From: Emydura subglobosa
Taxonomy: Eukaryota > Chordata > Testudines > Chelidae
Length of the DNA: 64,000 bases
Assembly (NCBI GenBank): GCA_007922225.1
Contig: ML679970.1
Location: forward strand, 38,981,460-39,045,459
Direction of reading: 5' to 3'
Positions 1 to 12,265 of this stretch are shown here, one piece after another. The translations under genes and the position numbers were made by a program. Numbering within the stretch: the stretch's first letter is position 1; each line of letters begins with the position of its first letter. The notes below the pieces were generated by a model. That model searched no databases, was not told the DNA's origin, and saw only the letters and a list, made by a program, of their open reading frames with translations.

Positions 1-739
1 TTGCATTTCTATAGTGCAGTCTGAAAAATTCTACTGACACTTGTCTGGGGTATAATTGTTTTAAAAGGTGAGTAAAAATTTTTTTTTCTTATAATAGTTA
101 TCACAAAAGTGAGTGAGCAGATTTTGTCCCTTAGCTAATACATTTTCTGATGCCTCAATATGGACTTGGGTTTCTAAATGTCACATTAAAATCTGAAAAA
201 TGAATGCAAGACAGTAGTAGAACTGAGAACAGAACACAGACTTCATGACTCCATGTTCTCAGTTTTAATCACTAAACAAGTCCTCTCAATGAAACTCAGT
301 TGGAATATTCAGTGTTGTGCCTTATTTATGGTTTAAAACTTACTGCAAGTCTCTAACGTTATTAATGTAACCAAATCCCTTAAGCACAACAAAAGATATT
401 TACATTTTTACACGTAATACTATATCAGACTGTGCAACTAACTTCCAAGCAGTGATGTTACTATGAGGCCTCCTGCCATCAACAGAGAATCTCAGACTAG
501 TCATAGTAGTACTAAATAATTGCAAGAATGTGTTTTTATCCAGAAAGTCAAAACACTGTTATAAAGAATACAGAAGAGTAAATTACAAGCATGTAATTTG
601 GCAATTTTGAATATATTATTTGACTAAATCCCTACTCTTGAGTTCTTTGTTCCTAGCACAAGACAGCTGTGAACACCTTTAGTTATAAAGAGGTTCTTCC
701 TTTGATGTATCAGTAGCTGAGTTTCAGGCTCAGACCTAT
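1..739. other. AT-rich intronic/intergenic DNA, nothing recognised
   Basis: No coding exon, RNA gene or repeat family is recognisable here on either strand. Base composition is AT-rich and open frames are short. Confidence 0.5.
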
Positions 740-1345
740 GTGTTCAGGTATTACTGGGAAAATTGTTATTTATTGTAGGCACCCTGTACTTCAGGAGCCT
801 TGGAACTTGAATGGGAGTTTACAGTTGGGAAGATCCTGGGAGACTACAACTCCCATGATGCCTTGGGGAAAAAGAAGAGACTCTTCCCCTTCCAGAGAGA
901 CAGGGAATAGCATGTGGGGGACTCCATTTTGGTGCTAGGGTGGAGTGCAGCCCAGGCTGGAAGCGGCTGGCTACTGCCTTCTGCCGGAGTCCCAAAGCTG
1001 CTGCTGCCTGCTGACGGGGTCCCAAAGCTGCTGCTAAGAGCTTGCTGGAGCCTGACTGAGCAGGGAGCTTCGGAGGTTGGTGGCATTACCCAAGCCAGGG
1101 CAGGGACTGAGCCTGGAGCTGCCTGAGGTGGGCCTGCAGTGAAGGTGGTGTGAGTGCCCTCCCCCCGTTGTTTGGGGCAGGGCGTGTAAGGGAAGGGGCA
1201 CTGCAGAGAGACTTTCACTGGGCCTGAGAAGAGTCAGAGAGAGAATCCTTTCAAGCAGGGCCAGGACTGCAGACATTTGGTTGGGCCAGTGTGACAACTG
1301 GGCTGAACTGGAACACCAAACCCACAGAGTGCTGTCTTCTTCAGA
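740..1345. repeat. GC-rich island-like segment, probably repeat-derived
   Basis: Composition changes sharply from AT-rich to GC-rich and back. A 17-bp unit beginning GTCCCAAAGCTGCTG occurs twice with a 30-bp period (989-1005 and 1019-1035). A ZNF143-like motif lies near the left edge. No splice-supported coding exon is visible. It could be a fragment of a GC-rich dispersed repeat or an old promoter-like island; I cannot assign a family. Confidence 0.35.
843..862 (+). promoter_or_regulatory. ZNF143/STAF-like binding motif
   Basis: The 20 bases ACTACAACTCCCATGATGCC closely match the known ZNF143 (SBS) consensus, whose core is ACTACAATTCCCAGCATGC. This factor binds promoters and chromatin-loop anchors. 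The site sits in a GC-rich segment. Similar motifs also occur inside transposons, so function is unproven. Confidence 0.4.
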
Positions 1346-3109
1346 TCTTCAAGCGCGCCCACACAAGCAAGGGGTTAGGGCTCTGAACTCTTGGGGAGTG
1401 TACACTCTGCAGGTGGGGTAAACAGTGGCAGTGTAAATGGAAGTTTAGACAAGTTTCATTTGTTTTCATACTAATTTTATTAATTGATTTATTCAGCTGC
1501 CCTGTGGATTTAACATAATAGTGATGTTTAGTTTCAGTCTGTTATGCCATATTTCTTTAATTTGTTAAGTAAAGTTGTGTTAACTCTAATTTAAGTATAT
1601 TGGATGTTTAGTTTGCATAAGTGCAATTGTTAAGTTAGACCTGTCTCAGATTATTATCATCATCAGACTAGGTTTAGTCCTGGAAGCTCCCAAGGCCCGC
1701 TATTAAGCGTGTGCAGGGGCCAGCCAGGTGGAGGCACCGCCAAGTTTAAATTTCTTTAAAAGTAAAGGGACTGCAGCACGGGGGTGGATAGAGGATTCCC
1801 ACCTATCCTACATCACCGCTGGGATACTTAGGATCTCCTTTGTTGTTAACAACCTTAGGCGCCCTTGCACACAGGTGAGTGTTGCCAGCTCCCAAGTAAC
1901 CCAGAAATAGAAGGGGGTTACATTATTATTTATATTTTTGTAGTGTATTCAACATACTAGACCTTGTCCACACACACTCCCCCAAGAGCTTACTTTCTAA
2001 AAAGAAACAAACAACATGCAAATGAAGGGGGAGAAGGATAAAACAAATAATCAAAATATATTGTACACATTGTTTAAATAAATAACAATTATCTGCAACT
2101 GCCCCTCTATCTCTGGCCATTAGGAGTTAGCTAATTTCTCTGATGCATCATAATAGAAGCTGGGTCGTGAGGAGGGATTTGACATAGTAAAGGATAGAGG
2201 CTTTACAAATCAATTCAGGGAGGTTGTTCCAGGTTAAGAGAAGGAGCATAAAGTAGTATAAATCTGATCGGGGGAGAAGTAGATAAATAAGTGATTAAAG
2301 ATGGTATTGTTAGTGAAGAAGCAGAGATGCAGGGAACTCAATAAAAGACAAGAGCAGGTAAGTAAGGAAAGAGCAAAGGTGTGAAGGACCTTGAGGATGT
2401 GTTACAAAGACACAGATAAAAATGATTAGTTAAACTAAATTAGACAGACCAACTACCAGTGCCTCAGTGTCCCCAGAACATTTCACCTCATTTCCTGAAA
2501 AGCAAGATGCAAAGAGTCCCCAAATTCTAAATATAATTTTCAGATAATAAAAAGCAAACAGGAATCACTGAAAATCTTTCACTTCCAAACTCTAAGTGTA
2601 AGACAGCTAAGTAGGAATCTACTCAAATGATTTTTAGAGCAGCCACGCCACAGTTAAATAATTTTCCTTTTTTAAAGGCCTCATATTGTCTTGATTCCTA
2701 TTCTTGGAGATAAAAAAGCCCAAGGCAGGTCTCCACAAAAATGCACTTTCCAAATACAGTGAATTAAAGAAGCCATTTTGTATACTCAGAAGAATCCATT
2801 AGACTTTCCAAAAAGGAAGTTGAGCAAATTCTTCAATCGTCTGTCTACCATTTTGAGACAGCTGAGGGGCAAAGTTTTGGAAGACTGATCAAGGGAAAAA
2901 AGGTATTAACCAATGGCAAATATATAGATGGGGATTTAAAATGGATGGTAAAATAAGAGCTGAAAGCTCCATAGAAATTACAGGGGCTAATACGTAGAGT
3001 ATCAAAAATGTATACCCTTTCCTCGCCACTCCTTTATATGCTATCTAAATAGATTTTATGCTCTTTCTTTCTTACTATGCTTATTTACTGTCTTAGGTTG
3101 CTAGCGTGT
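1346..3109. other. Non-coding stretch, mostly unassigned
   Basis: Mostly AT-rich. A GC-richer block at about 1680-1925 and a block at about 2130-2400 have the look of old interspersed repeats, but I cannot name a family. No exon is supported. Confidence 0.4.
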
Positions 3110-3335
3110 TGACATCACAGCCTATGATGCTGACCAATATTGTCTCATTGTCTCCTTGTACTCCCCCATCAGTCTGTCTATACCCATCTGTTCACTTTTA
3201 TCTCATATTTAGACTGTGAGCTCTTCAGGGCAGGGACAATCTTTTTGTTCTGTATTTGTACAGTGCCTACCACAGTGGAGCCTTGGTCCATGATTGGGGC
3301 TCCTACGTGCTACGATATACAAATAATAAATAAAT
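3110..3335 (+). mobile_element. L2/MIR-type 3' tail (old non-LTR repeat)
   Basis: The segment runs through the characteristic tail 'GTGAGCTCTTCAGGGCAGGG' and 'TGTACAGTGCCTACCACA' to 'AATAATAAATAA', the pattern of L2/MIR-related tails in amniotes. A second copy with the same order of blocks lies at 48403-48620. It is non-coding. Confidence 0.6.
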
Positions 3336-3419
3336 GTCTGTAAAGAGCCTATAAACACATGGGCCAAGATTTTCAGTTGCTGAAAATCAGCAAGCTTTAC
3401 TGAAATAAATGGCCCTCTA

Positions 3420-3580
3420 TAATGGCCTTGCATCCAAAAGTTTTAAAAGAGCTGGATGAGGAGCTCGCTGGACAATTAATGTTGATTTTCAATAGGTCAT
3501 TGAAAACTGTGGAAGTTCCAGAAAACTGAAAAAAAGTTAATGTTGTGCCAACTTTTAAAAAGGGTAAATGGAATGACCTA
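3420..3580 (+). mobile_element. CR1 LINE, RT fragment upstream of a nested insertion
   Basis: The plus strand encodes the CR1 reverse transcriptase stretch around 'SLKTVEVPEN' and 'NVVPTFKKGKWNDLG', which matches the usual CR1 'GEVP..W...NVVPIFKKG..D.GNYRP' region. There is a stop where the conserved Trp is expected. The protein breaks off at the Gly just before the NYRP motif and resumes at about 5280 with 'YKPS', so both pieces are one CR1 copy interrupted by a later insertion. Confidence 0.7.
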
Positions 3581-3599
3581 GGTAAATCGAGTTTTCTTA

Positions 3600-5279
3600 T
3601 GTGTAACTGGAGTTCCTACAAGACGTGCATGAAATCCTTAACTGTATTCTACAAGTGGGTACACATGTGCACCATGTGCCTGCATCCAGAGATTTTCAGT
3701 AAGAAGTGTCCTTTGGTCCATTCATGCACAGTTCTCTTCATGCTCTGAACAGCAGGTATAAAGAGCAGTGCAGATTGACAATTTTCCAATTCCTTTTCTT
3801 ACTGCAAATCTAGTCATAATCCATAGCAGAGGGGATAGAGGATGAGTAATGGAATACAGATAGGTACAACACATCAAGTGATGGTCCCTATGTATATTAC
3901 ATGTGTGGGAGATTAGTAAGCAGCAGTCAAACAGGTGGTATGTGAGAGGATGCTGATGGTTTGGATGTCTGTAATACTGCCATTCCCATGGCTGTACCTG
4001 CAGTACAAATCTGGATCAATGTGTAATGTCATCTAAAGGTGTGTATGGCGCTCTAAGTGGCTGCCCTTCATAATCCTAGGAAGGATACATCTCACAGAGA
4101 TGCTGAAGAGAACACTTGCACTCTGGTGGAATGGGTTCTCACCCCCTCTGGGTGAGAAATTTGAGTTAGTTGGTAACAAAGATGATGCAGCGCAAGATCT
4201 ACTTAAAGAGTCTAGCAGACAGAGCTTGACCCTTGATTGCTCTGCCAGTGCAATAAAAAGTCTAGGTGTTTTCCTAATTGCTTTTGTTGTCTGTAGGTAA
4301 AACATCAGTCCCTGCCAAATATCTAGAGAGTGAAGCCTTTTCTCCTCATCAGAGGCATGAGGTTTTGGAAAAATTACCGGTAAGTTTGATTCCTGTGAAA
4401 CTCAGATTACGATATAGATCAATTTTGGATGGAGACCTTCCTTTATGAAAAATGGTATATGCTGGATTTCCATGAATGCTCCCAGCTCGCTCACCCTGCT
4501 GGCTCATGTTATAAGGAAGGCAACTTTAATCGAGAGATGGGACTTTGAACAGATGGCTACTGGTTCAAAGGGAGGTTTGGTGAGAATGGAGAAGATGAGA
4601 TTGAGATCCCATTATGGTGTTGCTTTTTCACCACTGGTGGGAAAGTTCTAAGAAGTCCCTTCAGGAATCTAGTTGTCGCAGGATGAATAAAGATAGTATG
4701 GTCATCAACTAGAGGATGAAAGGTACTTATTGCTGCAAGATGGATTCTGATCCTTATCTGCATCTGTGGTCCTTATCTGTATTGAAGGCATCAGTGTAGT
4801 GTAGTGTGATGTAGTGATTTATGTGTTGTTTTCCCCATGGTTTTCATTTGGGCCTTGGCTTTATTGCCTATATTCTGTTAAAATCACCGAGCTATTTTCC
4901 TGTTGTTCACCAATAAATGTTATTTGATTTATCTAATTGCTTCTGGTGATTCTGTTACATGAGTAGTTGCTCCAGTGACAGTTACAAATGGGGGAATGAA
5001 CCTAAAGGTGGAGGGAACCTTTTTACATCCATTTCCTTGTAAAACCCTTGGGAGCTATTCTACTTGAGCATAAAATTTCCAACAATGTGGCAGTAAGAAG
5101 GAACTGGTAAAGCACTGGTCTGCATTGCCTTTTACACTTGTTTCATGGCACGAGGAGAAGGACTGCACATAAACAGACCAACAGGCACTACTTACGAAAA
5201 ATCTCCAGACTCAGGTACACAGTGCACATGTGTACCCACATATTTGTAATACAGATAGGGACCTTCAGTCTAAGAACAA
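3600..5279 (-). mobile_element. Ancient DIRS retrotransposon remnant nested in CR1
   Basis: The left flank resembles the DIRS right end, with diverged blocks matching the termini seen at 19.18 and 36.98 kb. About 3800-3880 resembles the region between the right repeat and the internal complementary region. At 4557-4763 the minus strand encodes 'IHLAAISTFHP' and 'FLKGLLRTFPPV', matching the tyrosine recombinase N-terminal domain of the intact copy ('VHLAAISAFHP', 'FLKGLERLFPPI'). About 5180-5279 resembles the left inverted repeat, ending in a form of GAACAAC. RT and RNase H are missing. About 4800-5100 is unassigned. It is the most decayed DIRS copy here. Confidence 0.65.
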
Positions 5280-6570
5280 TTATAAGCCTAGCCACATGAC
5301 ATCAATTCCAGGCACAACAATGGAGTGGCTGATAGGGGACTTGATTAATCAAGAATTAAATTAGAGTAATGTGATTAATGCAAATCACCATGGAAAACAC
5401 ATTCTGTCAAACTAACTTGATATTTTTGTTGATAAAGGTAATGTGTTGACATAATACACTCAGATTTCTGTAAGGTGTTTGACTTGTCATCACACATTTT
5501 GATTAAAAAACTAGAATCAAAATATGGCACACATTAAATGGATTAAAAACTGTCTAACTTGATAGATCTCAAAATGTAACTATAGACAGGGAATTGAGCG
5601 GGGGTGTTTCCAGCAGGGTCCCACAGAGATTGGTTCTTGGCACTATGCTATTTAACATTTTTATCAATTATCTGAAAGAAAACAAAATCATCACTGATAA
5701 AGCTGGCAGATCACATAAAAACTGAGTGAACAGTAAATAATGAAAAGGACAGATCACTGAAGAAGAGCAATCTGGATCACTTGGTAAACTAGGTGCAAGC
5801 GAACTATATGCTTTTTTAATACAGCTTAATGTAAATGTGCACATCTAAGAACAAAGAATGTAGGCTATACCAACAGGATGGGGGATTCTATCATGGGAAG
5901 CAGTGACTCAAAAAGATTTGGGGCCATGGTGGATATTCAGCTGAACATGAGCTCCTGGTGTGATGCTATGGCCAAAAGAGCTAATGTGATCCTAAAATGA
6001 ATAAACAGGGGAATCTCCAGTAGGAGTAGAGAGGTTATTTTATCCTTGAATTTGGCACTGGTGTGATCACTGCTGGAATACTGTGTCAGTTCTGGTGCCC
6101 ACAATTCACAAAAGACGTTGATAAATTGGAGAGGGTTCAGAGAAGAGTCAGGAGAATGATTAAAGGATTAGAAAACATGTCTTATATTGATAGATTCAAA
6201 GAGCTCAATCTATTTATCTTAAAGAGATAAGGGATGACTTGATTAGGGTCTATAAGTATATAGATGGGGAATAAATATTTAATAATGAGCTCTTCAATGT
6301 AGCAGAGAAAGCTAAACATGATCCAAAGGCTGAGAGTTGAAGCTAGACAAATTCAGACTGGAAATAAAGCAGAAATTTTTTAACAATCAGAGTAATTAAA
6401 TCATTGGAACAATTTACCAAGGGTTGGATGGATTCTTCATCACTGACTATTTTAAATCAAGATTGGATTTTTTTTCTAAAAGATATCTTCTAGGAAGTTA
6501 AATGTCCTAAATTATACAGGAGGTCAGACAAGTTGATCACAACGGTCCTTTCTGGCCTGGGAATCTATAA
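5280..6570 (+). mobile_element. CR1 LINE, RT to 3' UTR (pseudogene)
   Basis: It resumes the RT frame after the nested insertion ('YKPSHMTSIPGTTMEWLI'). It continues through a degraded SGVPQGSVLGP..LFNIFIN motif at about 5600-5670 ('GVPQ..VLGTMLFNIFINYL') and the CR1 C-terminal and 3' UTR blocks ('GGTCAGACAAGTTGATCACA', 'CCTTTCTGGCC'). It ends near 'GGGAATCTATAAA'. Many stops and frameshifts make it non-functional. It reads on the strand opposite to DOCK3. Confidence 0.75.
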
Positions 6571-7739
6571 ATAAATCTCTGTAACCCATCTGTCAGGGGG
6601 AGTTGGCAGCAACAAAGCCAGGATTCACTATCAAAGGGTTTCTCTGAACAACCCAATGCAGAACTGGCTCAAGCCCCAACCCAGTAATCTGGGAAAACTA
6701 ACCACCACTATTGGGTACCTCTAAGAGGCAATATTTCTCTACTTGCAAGCACCGTGTCTGTGTAGAACAAAAGAAAACTTTTACTAAAAGGGGAACCAAT
6801 ATTAATTTGGGAAAACATCACAACAATTCAAAAGCTTGTGACCACAGGCAAACACCCACCTAAGTGCATTTGGCAGTGTCCTTTGCCTCAGTTTCTCATC
6901 TTGTGTTGTGAAAGTCTGACAAGTGAGTGTTCCTTAACACACCACTCCCCCTTCTCCCTCCACTGCACCTCACTCAAAGTTAGCAATCCTTGGTTAGTGA
7001 AAACCCAGAGTTCAGATGTATGTTCATGGGGGTTCACCTCCCACCCCTGGAGGGGGGTGGAGGGCAAGGGCTTTGAGCAATGCCTTTACTGCTGCTGCTG
7101 ACCGCCAATGCTGGAGTCTTTCTGCCGCCTCTCTACCACCATTTCTCTGCCCCCTCTGTCTGCTGCTGCCACTGTTATTCTGCTGCCGTGTTCTGAGACA
7201 TAACATTCTGAGGTCCCACCACTTAGCCCAGCTGTTAGTGATTTCAGCACTCACGGATTTCCGCAGGTAGTGAGGAACATCATTGCCAGTGTAGTTTCTG
7301 TGTTATCTTTTGCTGCATTATACACTGTTCCCACATAAAATCTAAGGCTTAGCCCCTAGACCTGCTTAGCAGTGGTATCAACTCCAGGAATCACCAACCA
7401 CAAAAAAGGACTTTCAATTGAGAGTCTAATCAGCTCTGTCTTTAAATATTGCAGAAGGGCAGATCAAATGGTGTTTAGGACTCTTTAGGCAGCATCCACA
7501 CCATCACATTGAAACACCTTTTCCCACCCACTTTCTCCCCACTGGGATTTGGCTTCCCTACCTGCTTAGCAAGTGAGGGTCAGTTTGGAATGATCCCCCT
7601 CAATCAGAGAATACTAAGCACAGTTCTGCTGCCCTTTTTTCGTACAATAAGGATAACAACATTTCACTACCCTTGCATTCCAAAAACTAGAGTGATTTGT
7701 AACCCAAAACCAGACCAAATAGGATAAGAGGCAATGGGC
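6571..7739. other. Unclassified repeat-like DNA, no gene
   Basis: This contains a pyrimidine- and CTG-rich block (about 7030-7260) and other segments that look like an old dispersed element, but no diagnostic motif. Open frames of 60-90 codons follow the CTG/GCC-rich composition and have no recognisable domain. Confidence 0.35.
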
Positions 7740-7979
7740 TTAAATTGCAGTGAGGGCGGTTTAGGTTGGACATTAGTAAAAACTTCTTCTCAAGGTAGTT
7801 AAGCACTGGAATAAATTGCCAAAGGAGGTTGTGGAATTTCCATCATTGGAGATTTTTAAGAGCAGGTTGGACAAAAACCTCTCAGGGATGGTCTAGATAA
7901 TGCTTGGTCTTGTCTTGAGTACAGGGGACTGGACTAGAAGACTTATCAAGGTCCCTTATGGTCCTATGATTCTATGAAC
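7740..7979 (+). mobile_element. CR1 LINE 3' end
   Basis: The order of blocks is typical of CR1 3' ends: 'TTAGGTTGGACATTAGTAAA', 'AAGGAGGTTGTGGAATTTCC', 'TTTTTAAGAGCAGGTTGGAC', then the terminal 'TCCTATGATTCTATGA' microsatellite-like end at about 7964-7979. It is 5'-truncated, as is usual for CR1. Confidence 0.85.
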
Positions 7980-8375
7980 ATTGATCATTTTGGCAAAGCA
8001 GCTGCATCTGCTGCACAATTAGGCAGAGAAGTTATGTCTATGCAAATATGGTCTGCTCCCAAAGTCTCTTCCCACACTTCATCACTAGAAGTCAGGAGAG
8101 AGCTCATTCAGACCCTGCTTACATCTAAACAGTAAAGAAATAATAAATTAGCTAGAGAAACAGAGGAATCACTTTTCACCCTCCACTAAAACACAGTCAG
8201 ATCGGTTAACAGTGCAAAGCAACATAAAACAACTGATTTAAAGAAAGGAAGTCAATTATAACTTCTCCAATTGAAAACTAGAAGGTGAATTTTAAAAGAA
8301 TTTAAATATCAACTCTGGAATTTGGATGTGAATCCACAGTTGACATCCCATTTCTTAGAAAGTATGTCACTGGAT
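7980..8375. other. Unassigned non-coding DNA
   Basis: AT-rich sequence between the CR1 3' end and a foldback element. No exon, RNA gene or repeat family is recognised. Confidence 0.4.
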
Positions 8376-8677
8376 CTTTAGGGTAGATCTAACTGGAAAA
8401 AAAAAGGTATATTCTTAACTTGGGTTAACCAGGCTTTTTTAGCTAACTCAGACTGAGACACCAGTGAAAATCTGGCAACTCTGCTTTTTAACTCAGGTTA
8501 ATAGCTCATGTTAAAGCCCATATGGAAACCTGGGGTTGACTTTGAACTGCTAATCCAAGTTAAAAGCTAAATTTCCATGCCTTAACTTCTATTCTAATCT
8601 GAGGTAGCTAATGTTTGTTAGCTAACCTGAGTTAAGAACCCCCTCCCTTTTTTCTTCCAGTGTAGACATCCACTTAA
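8376..8677. mobile_element. Foldback MITE with about 60-bp terminal inverted repeats
   Basis: The left arm (from CTTTAGGGTAGATCTAACTGG) is an imperfect reverse complement of the right arm ending at about 8677 (...CCAGTGTAGACATCCACTTA). Similarity runs inward past 'TTCTTAACTTGGGTTA'. The outer TTAGGGTA...TCTA start resembles the TIR of the element at 32419-33020. It is non-autonomous and has no transposase. Confidence 0.65.
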
Positions 8678-11214
8678 TAATAAACATATGTAAGGGGGAT
8701 CATAACTTTAAATGTCTTCATTTTTATATCCTTAAATTCTCAATGAGTGAATAAAAATGTATTAACATGCAAACATTTTATTTACTCCTACTGGTAGATA
8801 ATTAAGGTTTTTTTCCAAGAAGAATTTATCAATGTATTGTTCTATCTATCTGCTGTTTATTTGGATCACAACTGCCTTCATAAATAGAGGAGGAGGGCAT
8901 CTCAGTTTGCAGAGTTTGCATTAAAGCAAGGTAACTGAAAGTGACAGAAAAAAAATATTTCACATAGGTCAGAGTACATACACTCTTTACAGACTCTGTT
9001 AACCAGTGGAAAATATGTTATGGCAAGAACTTGCTTAAGTTTTAAATACTACAGTGTGACATACAAGAAGAGAGAGATAAGGAATGCCAGATCATTTTAA
9101 AGCAAATGAAAACTGAGTAAAATAGAAAGCAAAGTTTCTGAAAGATGAGCAGAGATTTGCATAGTTTCCATATATGTTAATGTGAATAACGTGGCTGCAT
9201 CACTGTCCATTGTGCTTAAAAAGTAGTCAGAGTAATTACTTCTCAATACACCTGTTCTGCAGGGCCAGGAGTTGCGAATGCAGCAAACTCTACATATATC
9301 ACCCTCGAGGGAGCACCTCATATGTCACTCAAAAACAATGCCTCTGGATAATTAAACAGGATTTTGTGGTGTCCAAGCAAAGAAACGTTTATTTGGCTTT
9401 CCTTGAGTTATGAAAAAATAATGGGTATTCCATCCTATCCCATCCTCTGATGGAAGAAGTATGATCATTTTGATGTGTAGTCTTGCAATGTGAGGAAAAG
9501 GTGTTTTTAAAGAAGATTATATCTGGGCATCCTGAAGGTTCTATTGTGTATGTTCAAATAACTTTTATCTCCTCACCACTGCCACCATCAAAAGCAGTTC
9601 TAGAAATATTTAAGTTCTATATAAATTGCACCCACTTAATTTTTTATATTTTCATTTTATATGCTCTGCTCCATAGTAATCTCTCTACAGTGCTCTAGCA
9701 GCAAATGAGCCCCTCCGACATTTTTTCAATTCTCTGAGCACTGCACATTTCTGCATTGCACAAAACAAATAAAACCCAGTGACATTAATTAAAACTCTAT
9801 ATGACAAATGGAAAATCTTAATTATTTGATCTGTTCTAAGAATAAACTAGTGTGTTCATTTGTATCAAAGCCACCTACCAACATGATGTATACATCTGAT
9901 GATTTACTGCACCTGCTGCACATCAAAGCAACATTGTTAAGTCATGACTTGTGGCTGCTCTAGATATTATTCAGAAAGGGAACCAGGTAACATTACTCCA
10001 ATACCAAAATTCAAGGAAATTACATAGAATCAGAGCAGAGGGAGAGTTTCCAGGGTTTTATAAAAGATAATTCCTTGAAAAGATTATTTTCTTCCTTCAG
10101 TATTATCTGACTACGAAGAACAGTGGGGCAAGCGACTAATAGTCAACCCATTATCACAGTACTCTGCAATTAACAAATCAACTTAGTCTGAAGTTCCAAG
10201 CTTTTTCCACATTATTAGAAAGAGAAATTAAATTACAAGGGATTCATGCCAACTTCCAGTCCTTCCTCACATGAAAAATGGAAGATGCTTTCCTATTTAT
10301 TCTGCATAAACCCACATGAAACATCTAAACTACGTTTCCCTTACAAATTGTTTCATTCAGATCCTTTTAATTTTTTCCAAATTAATACATTATTTACTAA
10401 TATCATCAAACCAGATTTTGTTCCATCGTGGATTAGCTACACAACTTGTGCTGTTTGTGAGGTACAAGATCCTCATATCTAGCATCTAGTAATTATGGCC
10501 ATATAGCAGGTCCACATTCCTGAAGTATATTCATTTTTTCCATTTAAACATTCATTTTGAAAGTAAACTATATTAGGGTACTAAAAAACCCACAAAAATT
10601 AAACAAATTGCACATCACAACATAGGCTGTAAATTGTGAAAGAAGGAGTTCATAAAATAGAGTATTTTTCAAAAGAAAAAAAAATGTAGATTTGAAGCAA
10701 CATTTCAGCCACAAGGCTTTCCTTGAGCTATGGGAAAAAATAAACAAGGGAGATGGCAATTACATAAGCTTGCTCTACTTCTAAAGAAGTCTTTGCATTA
10801 GAAACACAGCCTTTAACTTTATTTTCCATATTTTTAAATCAAGATATGAGAAGAAAACTGCTCTCAAAGTAACACAAGGCACAGAACACAAAACCTGCAT
10901 TCTTTCCATTCTTATATAAGCAACTTCCCCCCACCCCCCCAAAAGCCATTAAAGCAAATGTGCAAACTGCCAAATTACAAAATATTAAGCTATCATTGAA
11001 GACTTCAATCTTAAAGGTTCTATTTTCTCCTTTTTTATAAACAAAGGCGTATCAGCTTTCAAGACAGTCTGAAGAAACAAAAAGCTAAACGATATAGTTT
11101 TCTCATATAAATTACAGAAATGGATCAATCCCACTAATATCAAAGGCAAAATTCCCTATTGACTTTATGGGGAGCAAGACAGGGCACATAGGTGTGCTTT
11201 TGAAAATTTTACTC
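8678..11214. other. AT-rich intronic DNA, nothing recognised
   Basis: A long AT-rich stretch with short open frames only. No splice-supported exon, RNA gene or clear repeat was seen on either strand. A C-rich run lies at about 10925-10941. Confidence 0.5.
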
Positions 11215-11412
11215 CAAATGACTTATGGATAGTTAAGCACTGGAACAAGTTACCTAGAGTGTTTTTAGAATTCTTGGCATTGGAGGTTTTTAAGAACAGG
11301 TTAAAAAACATCTGTCAGGGATGGGCCAAGCATACGTAAATGTTGACTCAGCGCAGAAGGATGGACTAGATAATCTCAAGGTTTTTTCTGGGCCTAAATT
11401 TCTATGATTCTA
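11215..11412 (+). mobile_element. CR1 LINE 3' end, diverged
   Basis: Blocks 'TAGTTAAGCACTGGAACAAG', 'TTGGAGGTTTTTAAGAACAG', 'GGATGGACTAGATAATCTCA' and the terminal 'TTTCTATGATTCTATA' identify a CR1 3' end. It is older and more diverged than the copy at 7740-7979. Confidence 0.8.
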
Positions 11413-11509
11413 TATTCCCTGCTTTGTTCAATGGAACCAGGCAGCACGGGGCTGTGAATTCTATTCTATATAGGTTCTTATATTACCCTCACCACAATAT
11501 CTGAGCACA

Positions 11510-11930
11510 CTGCAGTGCCTCCCTTCAACATCACTGGCTACCATGAGCACATCAAATTTGTTTTTTGCTCACTACGCTGGGTCTCTATAGAATATCAAGT
11601 CACATTCAAAGTCTCAGTACTTGTCTTCAAGGAATTCAGTAAACTGGGCCCAGGATACACGAAAGATCTCCTAAAAAGCACTGGAATGAGGGACAGGATT
11701 TATAACTTCACTCCTTAGGCATAACAGAGTTGTCCATCACAAAAGTAAACCTCATCTGTGCAGGACACAGAGCATTTCCACATCAGCAACAATCACAGAT
11801 CACGTCTGATGAATTCTACAAGCAAGCTACAAAAATTTACAGGTCCCTAGTGTTTTCACCTTCAGGCCACACATGCTTCCATTTTAACTGTGGTGCTGAG
11901 CTTGCACAAAGAAACTTCTGGTTGCTACAT
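11510..11930 (+). mobile_element. L2-clade LINE, ORF2 C-terminal fragment
   Basis: The plus frame at 11515-11718 encodes 'LRWVSIEYQVTFKVSVLVFK' followed by 'LGPGYTKDLL'. This matches the conserved C-terminal region of L2-clade ORF2 proteins ('LHWLPV..RI.FK.L.LTFKAL.GL.P.YL.DLL'). The following 200 bases are probably its tail. It is a pseudogene fragment. Confidence 0.6.
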
Positions 11931-11942
11931 GGAGGGGAGAAG

Positions 11943-12265
11943 AAGTTACTCACCTTGTACAGTAACAATGGTTCTTCAAGATGTCTCCTTATGGGTGCTC
12001 CATGGTAGGTGTACTTGCGTCCCTGCGCTGCTGATCAGAGAACTTTGTAGTAGTGTCCATTAGGTCCATGCAAGTGCTGTCCCCCGTGCTGCTCCATAAG
12101 GCCAGCCAGTACACACAGACTAACCCTCCTCAGTTCCTTCTCTACCACAGAGTCATGAATGAGAACTCCAAAGTAGAGGGGAGGGGAGTGGGTTGTGGGG
12201 CACGCATAGGGACTCACATCTTGAAGAACCATCATTACTGCACAAGGTGAGTAACTGCTGCTGCT
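11943..12265. repeat. DIRS right end plus ICR, large inverted repeat
   Basis: 'AGTTACTCACCTTGTACAGTA' (trimmed to its core) and 'GGTTCTTCAAGATG' on the left are answered in reverse complement by 'CATCTTGAAGAACC' and 'TGCACAAGGTGAGTAACT' at about 12216-12260. This is the DIRS arrangement in which the internal complementary region copies the element's outer end. The arms carry a consensus splice-donor-like GTGAGT on each strand. Confidence 0.7.
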
